Below are positions 25,291 through 32,777 of a stretch of DNA of 45,797 nt, piece by piece. This DNA is from a virus. The stretch is from positions 1-45,797 of IMG/VR virus record IMGVR_UViG_3300032157_000375; one strand, 5' to 3'. The notes beneath the pieces were generated by a model. The model searched no databases. It was given only the letters and a program-made list of their open reading frames with translations, and was not told where the DNA came from. Within the stretch, counting starts at the first letter, position 1; each line of letters opens with the position of its first letter. A program made the translations under genes and the position numbers.

Positions 25291-28210
25291 TGGCGGCCTT
25301 CCGGTCGACGTAGTAGTCGAACCAGTCATCGTTCGCCGCGGCCCATTGGCCGAAGTCCTCGTCGTTGGCGGCCGTCGACGCGAGCCAATCGAATTCCTGG
25401 AAGCTGTCGCGGTGCGCCTCGTACATCGCGTCGATGAACGCGTCCTCGGAAGACTGGTTCTCACCCTGCATCCAGCGATCGATGTACGCGAACGTCGCGT
25501 AGTGGTCCCACTCGTCGACCAGGTCGAAGGCGAGGCCTGCGAACACCATACCGACGTGCGGATGCGAGTCCTGATCGTTGCGATACGACTCGTCGCTGTT
25601 GCTCGGCATACCGCAGGCGGTGCGCTCCGATGGCGTCAGGTGCTCGTAGTCCCGGTTGTTGCCGAGGTTGTTGCGGAAGAACACCGTGTAGCCGTTGTAG
25701 GTCTCGCCGAGCGGCACGCTGACATTCGCGCAGCGGTTCGGATTGGGGCCGCCCGGCTCGACGTTGTTCTGCCCACGCCACGGATCCGACCAGACGTAGA
25801 AGTCGGCGAAGTCGCGCGGCACCGACCGCAGGTTGCTGATACCCGTGGTGAACAGGTTCAGCATGTTCGAGTTGTTGGTCAGCTTGCCGGCGATGAGGAT
25901 CGGCGGTACCCAGAAGCTTGAGTCCGCGTTGCCACGAGTTCCGACGTGGTAGAAATCGATGCCGAGCTGCACGACGCGGATCAGAAGCGTCTCGTCGATC
26001 GTCTTGTCGCTGGCGAGGTAGGTGTAGAGCTCCGACAGGACCTCACTCACCTCGCGGTGATAGCCGTCCATGTTGAGCGCGGGGTGGATGCCGCGGCTGT
26101 TGAAGTTCGAGCCGAACATCAGCCAGGGCCGCTCGATCGCCCGCTTGTTGCGCTCCAGCGCGTTCGCAAATCCGCTCGAGTTCGGGTTCGGCATGCCGGC
26201 CGTCGAGAGGCGCGGCAGCACGGCCTGGTTGATGCTGCTCGCGTTGTAGAGCGTCTTCGCGGTATCCGCGTACGAGGGGCGGAAGGTGCCGACGGGCGGC
26301 GAGCTCGAGAGCACGGTGAGGATCGCAGCCGTGGCGAGGTTGACCTTGCTGTCGTCGTTGGCGCCGTCCCACTGCGGGCCATCATCGAGCTGCGAGATCG
26401 TGGAGATCAGGGCGTCATTGGTGGAAAGCGTGACCGGGAAAGCGACACGCAGGCTCGCGTTGTAGTTGTAGGAGCGGTCGTCGAAGCCCTGGCTACTCGG
26501 CACCGCGGGGTTGCGCATCGAGCCATGGCGGCCCGTGATAGGCGTCGGGCTCACCGAATTCACGACGACGCCGGCGCCCGGGTTGACAACGAAGTAGTCG
26601 CCGTTGACGAACTGGCCTACCTGGTAGGTGGTGTTGAACGTCCAGGTGATGCCGTACTGCGTGACCGAGCTCTGGGCGGTCGTCGCGATGTTGGCCGTAC
26701 CGTCGTCGTTGGTGATCGTGCCGGTGGCCGTGAACTCGGTGGCGTTGACTGCGGTGCCGTTCTGGCCGCAGTTGTAGACACGCAGGGTCAGCGTCTCGTC
26801 CGGCTCCTGGGTGGCGTCCCCGTTCACCGTGATCGCGATCGGCTCGGTGGTGGTGCCGGAGTCGATCTGCACCGTACCGCTCGCCGCCACGAAGTCGGTG
26901 GAGGATTCGGCCGTGCCGCCGAGCGTCTGGTAGGCGCAGACGATGTTGAATGCCTGCGAGGCGGAGCTCGTCAGCGTGAAACTCAGGCTCGCCGTGCCGG
27001 AGTTGCCCTCGGTGACCGAGGTATTGCCGAGCGAGAGCAGCGCGTTGACGTCGACCGCGGACGTCGTGGCGGTGACACCGGATCCGGCGGTGCTCGCGTT
27101 GCCCGCCGTGTCCACGTCGACCAGGCGGTAGCAGTACGCGGTGTTCTGGGTGCGGCCGGTGTCGGTGTAGGTGGCCTCGGTGACGTTGTCGGCGATCTGC
27201 GCGTACGCGCCGCAGCCCGAGGGCGATCGCTGGACCCGGTAGTAGCTGTGATCGCCGGCGCCCGAGGCCGGAAGGTCCAGCGTGACGGTGGTCTGCGTGA
27301 CGCCGGAGACGGTGGGCGCCGATGGGGCGCTCGGGGGCGTGCTGTCGGTCTCCGCGAACACCGTGTAGGTGACCGGTGCCATGACCGGCTGGGTGAGCGT
27401 GAGCGCGCCAATGGCGGTGCCCACCACGCCAGGTGTCGCGGCGTCCACCGCACCGAAGAAGTCGAGATCGGCCGGCAGTGCGCCGCCGCGGAACACGTAG
27501 TCGTCGGCCAGGACGGTGCCGTTGATCGAGATATCGGCCGTGCCGGCTTCGACGTTGATTCGGCCGGTGACGTTGTACGTGACCCCCGACGAGTACGGGA
27601 TCGTGTTGACCGCGGTGTAGCTCGCATTGTTGCGAGCATCGAAGTTGCCGGCCGTGTTGAGGCGGATCGCGACCAGCGTGTGCGCGTAGGCGCTGATGGC
27701 CTGCGTGCCGAAGCCCACGACATGGTCGATGTTGTTCCCGGCCGGCGTGATCGAGAAGGCGAAATCGAACATGCCGGTCTGGGCCGGCGTGAACTCGGCC
27801 GATGTCCAGGACAGAGCCGCGGTGGTGGCCGAGGCCGCGCGCAGGGTCACGCTGTTCCCGTCGTTCGCGCCCAGCACGAAGTTGAACGTGCCGTTGGTGG
27901 TGGCCGTGCCGGTCAGCGTGGATCCGGCGAGCGAGCAGCCGGTGGGCAGCGAGCCCGACACCAGCGTGTACGTCAGCGTGTCGTTCTCGGCGTCATCGGT
28001 GACCGTGGTCAGGTCGAGCGCGCAGGACGAGGTGCGCTGGATCGAGCGATCCGGGATCGACCAGGTGGGCGCGGTGTTCGGCTCTTCGGGCGGCGTCGGC
28101 ACCACCACGGGCGTCTCGGAACCCGGGACGCAGATGAGAACGATGGGCGCGGCCAGGGCCGATGAGGTGAGAAGCGCGAGCGCTGTCCACCACGAAGCGG
28201 GTTTACGCAA
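25280..28210 (-). CDS. Large secreted multidomain protein, possible receptor-binding or depolymerase factor
   Basis: A 976-residue protein. Residues 1-21 are a signal peptide; 47-117 look like a cadherin/Ig-type domain (He_PIG), 120-260 ConA-like, about 285-385 FN3, about 390-500 Calx-beta (SVTEGNSGTASLSFTL). The last 475 residues are a large alpha-helical domain with many His, Asp and aromatic residues (for example ALNMDGYHREVSEVLSELYTYL split across 20 residues), reminiscent of polysaccharide-lyase or glycosidase toroids, but no catalytic motif is certain. TTG start at 28210 has AGGAG 6 bases upstream. First gene of the late operon. Confidence 0.72.
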   Translation of the reverse strand: MRKPASWWTALALLTSSALAAPIVLICVPGSETPVVVPTPPEEPNTAPTWSIPDRSIQRTSSCALDLTTVTDDAENDTLTYTLVSGSLPTGCSLAGSTLTGTATTNGTFNFVLGANDGNSVTLRAASATTAALSWTSAEFTPAQTGMFDFAFSITPAGNNIDHVVGFGTQAISAYAHTLVAIRLNTAGNFDARNNASYTAVNTIPYSSGVTYNVTGRINVEAGTADISINGTVLADDYVFRGGALPADLDFFGAVDAATPGVVGTAIGALTLTQPVMAPVTYTVFAETDSTPPSAPSAPTVSGVTQTTVTLDLPASGAGDHSYYRVQRSPSGCGAYAQIADNVTEATYTDTGRTQNTAYCYRLVDVDTAGNASTAGSGVTATTSAVDVNALLSLGNTSVTEGNSGTASLSFTLTSSASQAFNIVCAYQTLGGTAESSTDFVAASGTVQIDSGTTTEPIAITVNGDATQEPDETLTLRVYNCGQNGTAVNATEFTATGTITNDDGTANIATTAQSSVTQYGITWTFNTTYQVGQFVNGDYFVVNPGAGVVVNSVSPTPITGRHGSMRNPAVPSSQGFDDRSYNYNASLRVAFPVTLSTNDALISTISQLDDGPQWDGANDDSKVNLATAAILTVLSSSPPVGTFRPSYADTAKTLYNASSINQAVLPRLSTAGMPNPNSSGFANALERNKRAIERPWLMFGSNFNSRGIHPALNMDGYHREVSEVLSELYTYLASDKTIDETLLIRVVQLGIDFYHVGTRGNADSSFWVPPILIAGKLTNNSNMLNLFTTGISNLRSVPRDFADFYVWSDPWRGQNNVEPGGPNPNRCANVSVPLGETYNGYTVFFRNNLGNNRDYEHLTPSERTACGMPSNSDESYRNDQDSHPHVGMVFAGLAFDLVDEWDHYATFAYIDRWMQGENQSSEDAFIDAMYEAHRDSFQEFDWLASTAANDEDFGQWAAANDDWFDYYVDRKAANDR

Positions 28211-28319
28211 TCGAAACTCCTGGGAGAAAGATTCCGGCCACGCGCAGCTGCCGAGAAAGGCTATTTGCCGCGCCAGCGGGTTACCGCTGACTCAAAAGGT
28301 GAGCTGGCCGGAAATGAAA

Positions 28320-28346
28320 CGGCCCGCCGAGGGGGTCTCGCGGGCC
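28320..28346 (-). terminator. Second hairpin of the late leader
   Basis: GGCCCG ... CGAG, loop GGGGT, CTCG ... CGGGCC forms a two-part stem with one bulged C; on the minus strand it is followed by GTTTCATTT. A weaker intrinsic terminator behind the first one. Confidence 0.6.
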
Positions 28347-28372
28347 GCGTACAGGGGAATCATCCGAACATG

Positions 28373-28396
28373 AAAAACCCGCCTCGAGGGCGGGTT
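28373..28396 (-). terminator. Rho-independent terminator in the late leader (tR'-like)
   Basis: On the minus strand AACCCGCC, loop CTCGA, GGCGGGTT then TTTTC: an 8-base perfect stem followed directly by a U run. It lies about 40 to 60 bases downstream of the predicted late start, so transcripts would stop unless the Q-like protein prevents it. Confidence 0.85.
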
Positions 28397-28440
28397 CGCG
28401 GGTCAGAACGCTCTGAGCGAGCTATCGGACCATGCCGCGC

Positions 28441-28469
28441 TGTATAGGCCATTTCTTACCTCGGCGCAA
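28441..28469 (-). promoter_or_regulatory. Late promoter, pR'-like
   Basis: On the minus strand, -35 TTGCGC (28464-28469) and -10 TATACA (28441-28446) are separated by exactly 17 bases. It lies only 12 bases after the stop of the Q-like gene, and two terminators follow. This is the same arrangement as lambda Q, pR' and tR'. Confidence 0.75.
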
Positions 28470-28480
28470 TATCATCTCGC

Positions 28481-28918
28481 TCAATCGACCAATCCCAACA
28501 GGCGCCGGCGTGCCTTGTACAGCCGCTGGTCGAACGCGTTGCGCAGGATTCCTGCCTTTGCGAGTCGCTCTTCCATGGTCCAGATCGTGCCGTCTTCCTT
28601 GGTCACCGTGACGTACTGGATCCATATCGCTTCACGCTCCGATTCGTTGAGCGTGGTCACGACTCGCAGGTGGGTTGCCTGCACGCGGATCGGCATGACC
28701 AGGCACAAGATGCGATGCCCTTTCTTCCCTCCGCCGAATCCCTCTACCCATGAGTTGATCGCATCGGCCTGCGGGTAACCCTCGTAGTCGGCGTGCTCTT
28801 CGATCCACTTCCCCCACGCCTGCAGGCTGTCCTCGAGCTCGGAGCGGTCTGCGCCATGCACCAGGCGCTCGAGCTTGCGCGGCAGCCGGTCGATCGGATC
28901 GTCTGCGACTGCGTTCAT
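28481..28918 (-). CDS. Q-like late antiterminator
   Basis: A 145-residue protein ending in the pattern of phage antitermination Q proteins (the DUF1133 type): the C-terminal sigma-region-4-like helix-turn-helix is seen in LAKAGILRNAFDQRLYKARRRLLGL and LNESEREAIWIQYVTV. It should bind the late promoter region and let RNA polymerase read through the two downstream terminators, switching on the late operon. Its gene is the last of the early minus operon and lies directly before the late promoter, which supports the call more than similarity alone. Confidence 0.75.
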   Translation of the reverse strand: MNAVADDPIDRLPRKLERLVHGADRSELEDSLQAWGKWIEEHADYEGYPQADAINSWVEGFGGGKKGHRILCLVMPIRVQATHLRVVTTLNESEREAIWIQYVTVTKEDGTIWTMEERLAKAGILRNAFDQRLYKARRRLLGLVD

Positions 28919-29292
28919 CTACTCTCCCCTGAGATTGATTCGATGTATTTGATCGCTCTATCGATGCTGGCCGCGTGGATAGGGCTCGTGGCCTCGTCAC
29001 GGGCCGTGTAGAGCATCCCCAAGAAAACCGGGTCGTAGGCTGGCTTGGGCGCTTCGGATGTGCTGCGCAACTCGCGAACAGCGTCGCGGGCGGCCTCGGT
29101 TCTGGCTGCGATCGCTTCTAGTTTGGATATCAGCACCTTCCCTGCCGCGTCCTCGAGCTCGGCGAGACGCCCGATATCGAAGCCTGCCGGCCTCGCTACC
29201 AGGTGATCGTGGCCAAAGAGTGGGCATGCGAAGGAATGGGGTTCGCTTTCATCACCGCTGCAACGGTTGCAGAGATGCGAGACCAGCGTCAT
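28915..29292 (-). CDS. Hypothetical protein with N-terminal cysteines
   Basis: A 125-residue protein starting MTLVSHLCNRCSGDE with CxxC and a further Cys/His set (FACPLFGHDH), which could bind zinc. The rest is a helix-rich, charged region. Start chosen at the ATG at 29292 because it gives the CxxC start and an ATGA overlap with the next gene; the upstream frame is basic and not credible. No family recognised. Coexpressed with the Q-like gene. Confidence 0.6.
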   Translation of the reverse strand: MTLVSHLCNRCSGDESEPHSFACPLFGHDHLVARPAGFDIGRLAELEDAAGKVLISKLEAIAARTEAARDAVRELRSTSEAPKPAYDPVFLGMLYTARDEATSPIHAASIDRAIKYIESISGESR

Positions 29293-29738
29293 GCGCCACC
29301 CGTGATCGCCATCGTGGCTAGGTATGCGATGCAGGCTAGGCCGACGGCGACAGCTGACCAGATGGCCAGCTTCCGCCAGCGCGGCATCGGCGGCGTGCGA
29401 ACGGCGCCGGCGTATTCGATGTAGCCACCTTCGCTGATCACCCAGATGCCGTCCGGGTACACGAGTAAGTCTCCCGGTGCTCGCGCTGGCCAGGCTGCGG
29501 CTGTCGTGCTGATGCCTGTCGCTTCCTCGTTGTTCGCGATGGCGCGCCGGCGCCAGTAGGCCCCTGGACCTTCCTGCCTCTCGCGCGCCTCGGCAACGTC
29601 TAACCACTGCGTGGCGTTGCGTGCCGATTCGTCGAATCTTGTTGGTCGCCGCCAAGGGTCATCCCACTCATAGGGCGACTGGTCGGGAAACTCTCTCGGC
29701 TGGTTCACCGAATGCCCTTCGCGTCTTGTTTTGTCCAT
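29289..29738 (-). CDS. Small membrane protein of the early operon
   Basis: A 149-residue protein with a hydrophilic N-terminal part (RRPTRFDESARNATQWLDV) and one C-terminal membrane segment at about residues 123-145 (IWSAVAVGLACIAYLATMAI). The ATG at 29738 has GGAGG 7 bases upstream; a GTG at 29708 (GTGA overlap with the upstream gene) is an alternative that would shorten the protein by 10 residues. Function unknown. Confidence 0.55.
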   Translation of the reverse strand: MDKTRREGHSVNQPREFPDQSPYEWDDPWRRPTRFDESARNATQWLDVAEARERQEGPGAYWRRRAIANNEEATGISTTAAAWPARAPGDLLVYPDGIWVISEGGYIEYAGAVRTPPMPRWRKLAIWSAVAVGLACIAYLATMAITGGA

Positions 29739-30169
29739 AGCCGCACCTCCACGCCGTAGCGCGCGAGAACTTGTTTCCGCTTGTTGATGCTCGCCTGGGT
29801 GTCCCTGCCCTTCGCGTCCCACACCTCGACTGCCCGCGAGCTCAGGAAGTCTTCGAAGCTGGTGCGCTGGATCTCCGCATTCGTCAGCACCACGACGAAG
29901 TCGGCGCGATACACCACGCCACCTTCGAGGCGGAACGGCACCTGGCGCAGGAACCACGCGATCTCGGCGGCGGCCTCGCGCAGCTTGAGCCAGCAGAAGC
30001 AGTCGTACTCGAGCTGGGAGTCGAAGACCTCGCCCTCGAGGCACACCTTCACGTTGCCGAACTTGTTGCGCTTCGTCGACGTCGCGGCCGTCTTGCCGTA
30101 CGTGCACAGCTGCTGCTCGGCCTGGTCGCGCATGTGTGCGGGCAGCTCGGTGACGCTCATCACTCGCAT
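29705..30169 (-). CDS. DUF1064-like phage nuclease
   Basis: A 154-residue protein matching the DUF1064 pattern: FGNVKVCLEGEVFDSQLEYD, YRADFVVVLTN, then VEVWDAKGRD and a Lys/Arg-rich end (KQVLARYGVEVRLW). DUF1064 proteins have an endonuclease-like fold with D/E and K residues and are found in phage replication regions. The ATG at 30169 has GGGAGG 4 bases upstream and starts MRVMSVTELPAHM. Possibly involved in DNA processing. Confidence 0.75.
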   Translation of the reverse strand: MRVMSVTELPAHMRDQAEQQLCTYGKTAATSTKRNKFGNVKVCLEGEVFDSQLEYDCFCWLKLREAAAEIAWFLRQVPFRLEGGVVYRADFVVVLTNAEIQRTSFEDFLSSRAVEVWDAKGRDTQASINKRKQVLARYGVEVRLWTKQDAKGIR

Positions 30170-30477
30170 CGCGCCTCCCGGGCCCGGCGGTTGGCGGCGC
30201 AGGTCGCGGTGAACTTCTGCCACGCGAGGCGCACCTTGCGTCGCTTCCTCCACTCTCGGTGGTAGTTTGGATTCTCTGCGGCGAATTGGGCGTTGCGATC
30301 GCGGTAGTAGTTTGGCTTCTCTGAGGCCTTCCGTTCCTGGTAGCGCCTGTTTGCCTCTCGGTACTTCTCGCGATGGCGGCGAACATACGAGCGTTCGATT
30401 TCCCGCCTTTGCTCGGGATGACGAGCTCGCCAGCGGTTGTTCGCGCGACGCCTGCTCTCTGTGGTCTTGAGCTTCAT
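30160..30477 (-). CDS. Very basic small protein with repeats
   Basis: A 105-residue protein, mostly Arg, Lys, Asn, Tyr, with repeats of the form RYQERKASEKPNYYRDRNAQ then NPNYHREWRKRR. It probably binds nucleic acid. I recognise no family. Start at the ATG at 30477 overlaps the replication gene stop (ATGA). Confidence 0.55.
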   Translation of the reverse strand: MKLKTTESRRRANNRWRARHPEQRREIERSYVRRHREKYREANRRYQERKASEKPNYYRDRNAQFAAENPNYHREWRKRRKVRLAWQKFTATCAANRRAREARCE

Positions 30478-31373
30478 GCGACGGCACACGCGCGCTCGGC
30501 GACGGTCGCCGGTTTGTACACACGCATCTCCAGCTCAAGCTCGCTGCGCAGGTGGTGCTCGATGAGCGTTTTCGATTTCAGCGGCACTGGCGGCCGTTCC
30601 TGGTCGATTGCCCAGTCCACGAGGCGGTTGATGTGTCCCAGCATCACCGCGCGCATCTGGTGATCGAGGTCGTTCCAGGTGTCGCCGCGCTTCGCCCCAC
30701 GTATGCCGAACAACGCGCAGTCGCATACGACCTGGTTGGCCAGCAGCGATCGCCAGTACGTCCGGCTCTGCTGCTCGTCGTACGGCGGCAGCTCGGGTTC
30801 GGTCTTCGGTTTTTTCTGAGCGCTGCGCGCGCCCGCAGGGCTCGCGCGCGCAGGCGCGTCTTCTGATCTAGGAGATTCAAGAGAAGATTGACTCCCCATT
30901 TGGGGAGGGCTTGAGGACCAAATGGGGAGGGCTTGGCGCGAAATGGGGAGGGCTTTGTCTGAGCCCTCCCCATTTGGGGATGGCTCTTTGGGGAGGGCTT
31001 CCTCCTTCTGTTTTTCTCCCGCAGAAACATGAGCTTGCACGCGTGCCAGCGCGTCACGATCCAAAGCCCTCCCCATTTGGGGATTGCTTGCGACCTGAGC
31101 AGTTAGCCAGCGTTCGTAGGCCGGAATGCGCCACACCGTGACGTTGTTCTTTCGCTTTCCGGTGTCGAGCAGCCACCCGTTTTCGGCCATGCGTTGCATC
31201 GCGCGGCGCACCGCGCGGTCATCGAACTCGGTGAGCTCGACCAGCGTGGTGATGCTGGGAAATGCGAGCAGCACCTCGTCCGACATGAGGTGACACATCG
31301 CCTGCAGCACCGCCTTCGCGGTGGGGTCGCCGAGCTGCTGGCGCTGGGCCCAGCCTTGCGCGAAGTTGCTCAA
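30474..31373 (-). CDS. Replication initiator with origin inside the gene (lambda O-like role)
   Basis: A 299-residue protein. The N-terminal domain is a winged helix (LVELTEFDDRAVRRAMQRM, residues about 40-70) of the kind used by phage replication proteins to bind iterons. The middle (about 105-170) is a low-complexity linker with repeated ALPxxP-NGE/ALPI units, coded by iteron DNA. The C-terminal part is helical and may contact a helicase loader. This is the same layout as lambda O. It should act with host replication proteins to start phage replication. Confidence 0.7.
   Translation of the reverse strand: MSNFAQGWAQRQQLGDPTAKAVLQAMCHLMSDEVLLAFPSITTLVELTEFDDRAVRRAMQRMAENGWLLDTGKRKNNVTVWRIPAYERWLTAQVASNPQMGRALDRDALARVQAHVSAGEKQKEEALPKEPSPNGEGSDKALPISRQALPIWSSSPPQMGSQSSLESPRSEDAPARASPAGARSAQKKPKTEPELPPYDEQQSRTYWRSLLANQVVCDCALFGIRGAKRGDTWNDLDHQMRAVMLGHINRLVDWAIDQERPPVPLKSKTLIEHHLRSELELEMRVYKPATVAERACAVA
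30894..31083 (-). repeat. Iteron cluster, likely replication origin
   Basis: Six copies of a 12-15 base motif, core TGGGGAGGGCTT, in both orientations: 30894-30912, 30918-30934, 30941-30955, 30962-30980 (reverse), 30987-31000 and 31064-31083 (reverse). They lie inside the replication gene and encode its Pro-rich linker. Lambda also keeps its origin iterons inside gene O. The spacings are irregular, which is less like a classic iteron array but still well above chance. Confidence 0.8.
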
Positions 31374-31648
31374 TGGTCGCTCCGCGTGGTTGGCATCGGA
31401 AGCTCGACGGCGGTTTGATCCTCGTCGAAGTACTCGCGCAGCTCGTCGTCCAGCTGCTCGAGGAACGTCGTCAGCATGTCCGGCGCGCGATCGGCCCTGG
31501 CGTTTTCCGCCATGTGGCGTGTGAGCATGGCGCCGAACTGCAGGCCCACGCAGAAGATCCGCTTCGCGGCCGCGAGCGCCTCGGGCGACGGATCGTCCTC
31601 GAGCAGCTGCTCGGCGACCTTCGGCCAGGCCGAGTCGATGATCTTCAT
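31370..31648 (-). CDS. Small hypothetical early protein
   Basis: A 92-residue acidic protein starting MKIIDSAWPKVAEQLLE, helix-rich with an acidic C-terminal half. Start at the ATG at 31648 is supported by GAGG upstream and the TGA overlap with the previous gene. It overlaps the replication gene by ATGA. Unknown family. Confidence 0.55.
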   Translation of the reverse strand: MKIIDSAWPKVAEQLLEDDPSPEALAAAKRIFCVGLQFGAMLTRHMAENARADRAPDMLTTFLEQLDDELREYFDEDQTAVELPMPTTRSDH

Positions 31649-31824
31649 GGCCTCGCCCTCGCCGCCCTCAGATCCACGACTTGGCCGCGGGGAAGCTGCA
31701 GACCGAGTTCTCGTGCGAGCTGGGTTGCTTTCTGGAACTCGCCATCCTTGATCAGTCGCTCCAGGCGGGCCTGTTTCACGAACCGGTCGATGGGTGGCGT
31801 GATCTTTCCGCTGGAGTCGCTCAC
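31645..31824 (-). CDS. Small hypothetical early protein, GTG start
   Basis: A 59-residue protein starting MSDSSGKITPPIDRFV and ending DLRAARARP. The GTG at 31824 overlaps the upstream stop (GTGA), and the TGA overlaps the next ATG, so it is coupled on both sides. Too short for family recognition, but coupling makes it credible. Confidence 0.6.
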   Translation of the reverse strand: MSDSSGKITPPIDRFVKQARLERLIKDGEFQKATQLARELGLQLPRGQVVDLRAARARP

Positions 31825-32039
31825 GCAGCCTCCCCGCCCTGGTCCGAATTGGAGGGTTCACGGGAAACCTCCAATTGCGTTCCACGGGCGCGCGCACGGT
31901 TCAGGCAGTCCTGCATCGAATGCCAGGACAAGCCGTACTTGGCCGCCAGTTGGTTGATCTTTCCCCTGCGCGGGTCTGCTTCGAACTCGGCCAGCGCCTG
32001 AGCTTCCTGTTTGTCGGTGAGGCGGCGTCGCTGTGGCAT
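31821..32039 (-). CDS. Small DNA-binding protein with helix-turn-helix
   Basis: A 72-residue protein whose centre (INQLAAKYGLSWHSMQDCLNRAR) has the spacing of a resolvase or Hin-type helix-turn-helix. The N-terminus is Arg/Lys-rich. It follows the early terminator and could be a regulator of replication or of early transcription. Confidence 0.6.
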   Translation of the reverse strand: MPQRRRLTDKQEAQALAEFEADPRRGKINQLAAKYGLSWHSMQDCLNRARARGTQLEVSREPSNSDQGGEAA

Positions 32040-32107
32040 CAGAGCCCTCCCGCATTGGAAATGCGGCGGTCGGCAGCTGCCCGATGTCCTACGCGCGAGG
32101 AAGTGTT

Positions 32108-32131
32108 AAAAAAACCGCGACGGAGCGCGGT
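32108..32131 (-). terminator. Early terminator (tR1-like)
   Basis: On the minus strand ACCGCG, loop CTCCGT, CGCGGT then a run of T. Seven A on the plus strand at 32108-32114 give the U tract. It lies after the two first early genes and before the replication genes, the place of lambda tR1. If so, the phage needs early antitermination or accepts partial readthrough. Confidence 0.8.
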
Positions 32132-32163
32132 GGTTGCAAGTAACTGATGTGGCATGACTTCCA

Positions 32164-32382
32164 TCAGTTTCCGTCCTCGTCAATGCGAATCTTTTTCTGC
32201 GCGGCGATCCCGCTGAGTACCGTTGCATGACGGATATCGTTGATGGCCATTTCATGCAGCCGATTGCGGATGATTTCTTGAGCGCTGAGATTTGGATGCT
32301 TGATTCGCTCGGCCTCGATCCAGGCCTGGGTCGCCTCGGTGAACAGCAATCCTTTGACGTGCCAAGACCCCTTTGTGCTCAC
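32164..32382 (-). CDS. Small early protein of unknown function
   Basis: A 72-residue helical protein, GTG start at 32382 with GGGGTCTT upstream, starting MSTKGSWHVKGLLF and ending KKIRIDEDGN. No known motif. It lies between the cro-like gene and the early terminator, the place of lambda cro-tR1 genes. Confidence 0.5.
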   Translation of the reverse strand: MSTKGSWHVKGLLFTEATQAWIEAERIKHPNLSAQEIIRNRLHEMAINDIRHATVLSGIAAQKKIRIDEDGN

Positions 32383-32400
32383 AAGACCCCCTCGCTGTTG

Positions 32401-32619
32401 TTAGGCGTACTTCTTCATCGAGCCGGTTGGTTTGGCGGCGCCGAGCAGCACGTCTATCGACAGACCGGTCACGGTGCTGATCACTTTCAGGCGAGCTGGC
32501 CGCGGGTCGATGGAGCCGGACAGCCACTGGCTGACCGCGCCTGGGGTAACCCCCACCCGCTTGGCGAATGCCTCTTGAGACACCGCGTTCACCTCGAGCC
32601 ATCGCTTCAGTGCGTCCAT
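32401..32619 (-). CDS. Cro-like regulator
   Basis: A 72-residue protein with an XRE-type helix-turn-helix at about residues 14-35 (SQEAFAKRVGVTPGAVSQWL). Small, one-domain and divergent from the repressor gene, with operators between them, so it should act as Cro. It would repress the repressor promoter and its own promoter at high levels. Confidence 0.75.
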   Translation of the reverse strand: MDALKRWLEVNAVSQEAFAKRVGVTPGAVSQWLSGSIDPRPARLKVISTVTGLSIDVLLGAAKPTGSMKKYA

Positions 32620-32629
32620 TGCCTATAAC

Positions 32630-32700
32630 TTTAGGTCACCTGAATTACATAAAGCAATAGGTCACCTAAACACATTGCGGAATCCCAGTCGTGACCTTTA
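32630..32700. promoter_or_regulatory. Three-part operator between cro-like and repressor genes
   Basis: O1 at 32630-32644 (TTTAGGTCACCTGAA), O2 at 32658-32668 (TAGGTCACCTA, a perfect dyad), O3 at about 32689-32700, where the plus-strand TCGTGACCTTTA is a degenerate site. O1 and O2 centres are 26 bases apart. These are likely sites for the repressor and Cro-like proteins, as in lambda OR. Confidence 0.7.
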
Positions 32701-32777
32701 GCGAAAATATAGGCAGCTCAACTAGCTCGGATCGGTCGAGGGGGCAGGACTGGAGCGTGCTCGAGCGCCGCAATTAC

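Noticed and set aside
25946-28165. 739-codon plus-strand frame opposite the 976-residue gene
   Set aside because: Antisense shadow, Arg/Gly/Val-rich composition.
30894-31083. Repeats taken as a CRISPR array
   Set aside because: Short core, both orientations, no regular spacers; they lie within a gene and fit iterons.
32691-32777. GTG start at 32691 for the repressor
   Set aside because: It overlaps the third operator and gives a polar N-terminus without a ribosome site.
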